NCBI GenBank assembly: GCA_964583765.1
Contig: CAZOWW010000015.1
Coordinates: 1-60,379, forward strand
Length of the DNA: 60,379 nucleotides
Reading direction: 5' to 3'
DNA from: CAZOWW01 sp964583765
Lineage (GTDB): Bacteria > Actinomycetota > Actinomycetes > Actinomycetales > Kineosporiaceae
The notes under the pieces were generated by a model. That model had not been told where the DNA came from and did no database searches. It saw nothing but the letters and a program-made list of their open reading frames with translations. The first letter of the stretch is position 1; every line of letters begins with the position of its first letter. The position numbers were made by a program, and so were the translations under genes. Positions 58,158 to 60,379 of this stretch are shown piece by piece.

Positions 58158-59473
58158 CCACCCCGCCTCCCGACCGGGGCGACATCACCCGCCCTCCCCA
58201 GGACGGGACCGTCCCGCCGAAGAGCACGGATCCGACCGCCCGGCAGGGCTCCCCCGACGACGCGCCGCCGGCGGGCCTCCTGCCCCACTCGGCACCGGCG
58301 GGGGACGGCGCGCCGACAGCGGCGGGACGACCGGCGATGGGGTTGGCGGGCCGTCTCGTGGCGGCCGTGGTCCTGGTGGTGCTGATCGCGGTGGTCACCG
58401 CCTGGCTGGTGGCGGGCACCGTCGCCCCGGCGCTGTTCACCGCGCACATGCGCAGGGCCGGCCTGGGCGCCCACGCCGAGGCCGCCGCCCATGCCGAGGA
58501 GGCCTTCCGCTCCGCCAACATGATCGCCCTCTCGTTGGCCGGCCTCGCCGCGCTGATCGCGGCGGTGGCGGTCGGTCTCGTCCTGGCTCGCCGAGTCGCG
58601 CGCGAGCTGCGCCCGGTCGCGGCTGCCGCGGTGAGCGTCGCCTCAGGCGACTACCGGGTGCAGGTCCCCCCACCAAGGCTCGGCGCCGAGTTCGAGGACC
58701 TGGTGATCGCGTTCAACGACATGGCCCATCGCCTGGACCGCACGGAGACCACCCGTCGCCGGTTGCTGGGTGACCTGGCGCACGAACTGCGGACCCCGGT
58801 GGCCACCCTCGACGCCTACCTGGAGGCGATCCAGGACGGCGTGACCACCCTGGACGCCGAGAGCCTGGCCGTGCTGCGAGACCAGGCCGCGCGCCTGGCC
58901 CGGCTGGCTCAGGACGTCGCCGCGGTCTCCCGTGCCGAGGAGGCCCCGCCCCTGCGAACGGCCCCCGTACCGGCCGCCGACCTGGTGATCACGGCCTGTG
59001 CCGCCGCCGCCGAGCGCTTCGCGGCGAAGGGCGTGCACCTGCAACCGAAGCTCGGGCCACGGCTGCCGACGGTGGCCGTCGACGCCGATCGCCTCGGCCA
59101 GGTGCTGGGCAACCTGCTGGACAACGCTCTGCGCCACACCCCGCCGGAAGGCCGGGTGACGCTCGCCGCGACTGCGCAGGGCGGGTGGCTGCATCTTCAG
59201 GTCAGCGACACCGGCAGCGGGATCGACCCGCGCCATCTGCCGCACGTGTTCGAGCGTTTCTACCGCGCCGACAGCGCCCGGGACCGGGACCACGGTGGTT
59301 CCGGGATCGGTCTGGCGATCGTCAGGGCACTCGTGACGGCGCACCACGGCCAGGTGACCGCCACCAGCCCCGGTTCCGGACGGGGTACCACCGTCACCGT
59401 CACCCTGCCGGTGCACCTTCCGCCACCTGATGACCGGATCGGGCCGTTCCCCGTCCGACCGCTCAGGAACTGA
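58154..59473 (+). CDS. Sensor histidine kinase, partner of the response regulator
   Basis: The 439-residue product has a Pro-rich cytoplasmic start, TM1 (LVAAVVLVVLIAVVTAWLVA) and a short outer loop with three His and a Met (TAHMRRAGLGAHAEAAAHAE). TM2 and HAMP are followed by the phospho-acceptor His210 in GDLAHELRTPVATLDAYL, the N box LGNLLDNALRHTPPEG, G1 DTGSGIDP, F box FERFYRADSAR and G2 GGSGIGLAIVRAL. The His-rich minimal loop is suited to sensing a metal such as copper. It is translationally coupled to the regulator. Its last codons and stop lie in a 42-bp tandem duplication. Confidence 0.9.
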   Translation: MTTPPPDRGDITRPPQDGTVPPKSTDPTARQGSPDDAPPAGLLPHSAPAGDGAPTAAGRPAMGLAGRLVAAVVLVVLIAVVTAWLVAGTVAPALFTAHMRRAGLGAHAEAAAHAEEAFRSANMIALSLAGLAALIAAVAVGLVLARRVARELRPVAAAAVSVASGDYRVQVPPPRLGAEFEDLVIAFNDMAHRLDRTETTRRRLLGDLAHELRTPVATLDAYLEAIQDGVTTLDAESLAVLRDQAARLARLAQDVAAVSRAEEAPPLRTAPVPAADLVITACAAAAERFAAKGVHLQPKLGPRLPTVAVDADRLGQVLGNLLDNALRHTPPEGRVTLAATAQGGWLHLQVSDTGSGIDPRHLPHVFERFYRADSARDRDHGGSGIGLAIVRALVTAHHGQVTATSPGSGRGTTVTVTLPVHLPPPDDRIGPFPVRPLRN

Positions 59474-59544
59474 GGCCTGCCCCGGCCTCGGGCTGGTTGG
59501 CCGCTCAGGAACTGAGGCGTGCCCCGGCCTCGGGTTCGTTGGCC
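59461..59544. repeat. 42-bp tandem duplication at the convergent gene ends
   Basis: 59461-59502 and 59503-59544 are head-to-tail copies with 39 of 42 identical bases. The left copy supplies the kinase stop (TGA 59471-59473). The right copy supplies the stop of the facing MFS gene (59505-59507, minus strand). In a single ancestral copy the two genes would have overlapped tail to tail. Confidence 0.85.
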
Positions 59545-60379
59545 GGACGGTCACCGATCGGCTCGATGGACGTCGACCGGTGTCGCCGCGCGGCCAGGCA
59601 GAGGAGGACCCCGAGCAGGGCCACGGTGACCGGCAGGATCATCGTCGTCCGCATGGCTGTCAGGTATCCGTGATCGAAGACCTGCGCGCCCAGCTTCTGT
59701 ACCTGCTCGACCACGGCCTCGGGCAGTCCTCGCGGGAGCTGCGGAGCGGCCCCGCTCTGGCCGGCGCCGACCTGCAGGCCGCCTCGGGCGGCGTCCCGGA
59801 ATCCGGCCACGAACGGCGCCCGAGCCGCGGCCGGCAGCTCACCGGACCGACGTGCGGCCTCGCTGCCCAGCGCGCCGGCCAACCTGCTCTGCAGCAGTGC
59901 CCCCACCGCCGCGCTACCGACCACGGATCCGATCTGGCGCACGGTGTTGTTGACCCCGGACGCGGCCCCGGCCAGCGGCAGTGGGACCGCACGCATGGCC
60001 TCGGTGGCCATCGGCGCGAACATGCACCCCATGCCGACGCCCATCACCACGAACGGCGCGAACAGCGGCACCCAGGACATGGCCGGAGCGCTGATCACAG
60101 CGACCCACACGGCTCCGACGGCATACATGATCAAGCCGCAGATCAGGATGGAGGCGCCGCCGATCCGGTCGGACATCCGCCCGGCGAACGGGGCCACCAC
60201 CATCGACACCAGGGATGCCGGAGCCAGCACGAGACCGGCCTTCAGCGCGGAGAAATCGAGCACGGACTGCAGGAAGATCGTGATCGGGATGTAGAACCCG
60301 ATCATGCCGGCCGAGACAGCCGCACCGACGGCACTCATGATCGTGAAGTTCCGGTCCCGGAACAACGCGAACGGCACCA
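59505..60379 (-). CDS. MFS multidrug exporter, C-terminal part (runs off the window)
   Basis: At least 290 residues of an EmrB/QacA (DHA2) exporter are visible. They begin PFALFRDRNFTIMSAVGAAV and continue YIPITIFLQSVLDFSALKAG, LAPASLVSMVVAPFAGRMSD, FAPMATEAMRAVPLPLAGAA and SGVNNTVRQIGSVVGSAAVG. These are the second-half motifs of the 14-helix family, followed by a large outer loop and the last helix (ILPVTVALLGVLLCLAARR). The N-terminal half lies beyond base 60379. It converges on the sensor kinase. Whether it belongs to the copper locus is unknown. Confidence 0.88.
   Translation of the reverse strand, partial: VPFALFRDRNFTIMSAVGAAVSAGMIGFYIPITIFLQSVLDFSALKAGLVLAPASLVSMVVAPFAGRMSDRIGGASILICGLIMYAVGAVWVAVISAPAMSWVPLFAPFVVMGVGMGCMFAPMATEAMRAVPLPLAGAASGVNNTVRQIGSVVGSAAVGALLQSRLAGALGSEAARRSGELPAAARAPFVAGFRDAARGGLQVGAGQSGAAPQLPRGLPEAVVEQVQKLGAQVFDHGYLTAMRTTMILPVTVALLGVLLCLAARRHRSTSIEPIGDRPANEPEAGARLSS

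Overview
The window is high-GC DNA with GTG/ATG starts, dense overlapping genes, a 14-gene NADH dehydrogenase operon and a menaquinone pathway. This points to an aerobic, menaquinone-using actinobacterium; I cannot name the genus. No tRNA, rRNA or CRISPR array was recognised.

Layout. 1-4.3 kb is an accessory zone: the tail of an IS66-like transposase, an ileS remnant, a possible broken membrane-protein gene, a hicAB toxin-antitoxin pair and a hipBA pair, the last two each with a palindromic operator. 4.4-5.4 kb is a RarD-type permease. 5.6-7.5 kb carries an ECF sigma factor, a probable anti-sigma factor and a secreted ricin-type lectin; this block lies between two copies of a ~30-bp sequence. 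7.6-25 kb (minus strand) is nuoA to nuoN, with a long-chain polyprenyl diphosphate synthase as last gene. A near-consensus Rex operator lies about 280 bp upstream of nuoA. 25.6-37.3 kb holds five menaquinone genes (menG, menF, menD, menC, menB). They are interleaved with a sigma-like regulator, an MFS exporter with its TetR regulator, and a secreted lipase.

37.3-54.1 kb is a compact 16.8-kb prophage in the 3' end of menB, bounded by 17-bp direct repeats (attL/attR) that keep the menB stop codon. Repressor and integrase read rightward. Excisionase, early genes, terminase, head and tail genes read leftward. Its most unusual gene is one reading frame holding portal, prohead protease and major capsid protein. 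The tail chaperones show a textbook -1 frameshift site. No endolysin or holin was recognised.

54.2-60.4 kb looks like a copper-handling locus. It has a membrane-anchored Met/His-rich exported protein, a NapH/CcoG-like membrane polyferredoxin and an OmpR-type response regulator with its sensor kinase. Upstream of the Met-rich gene is a 9-bp direct repeat with 11-bp period whose layout matches the copper-responsive CopR box of Corynebacterium as I remember it. A truncated MFS exporter closes the window.

Together the chromosomal genes describe one respiratory theme: menaquinone head group (menFDCB, menG), a prenyl side chain (polyprenyl synthase) and the dehydrogenase that reduces it (Nuo). A probable redox-sensing operator sits in front of nuo. 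Gene functions are from motif recognition by eye; regulatory sites are inferred from sequence symmetry and position.
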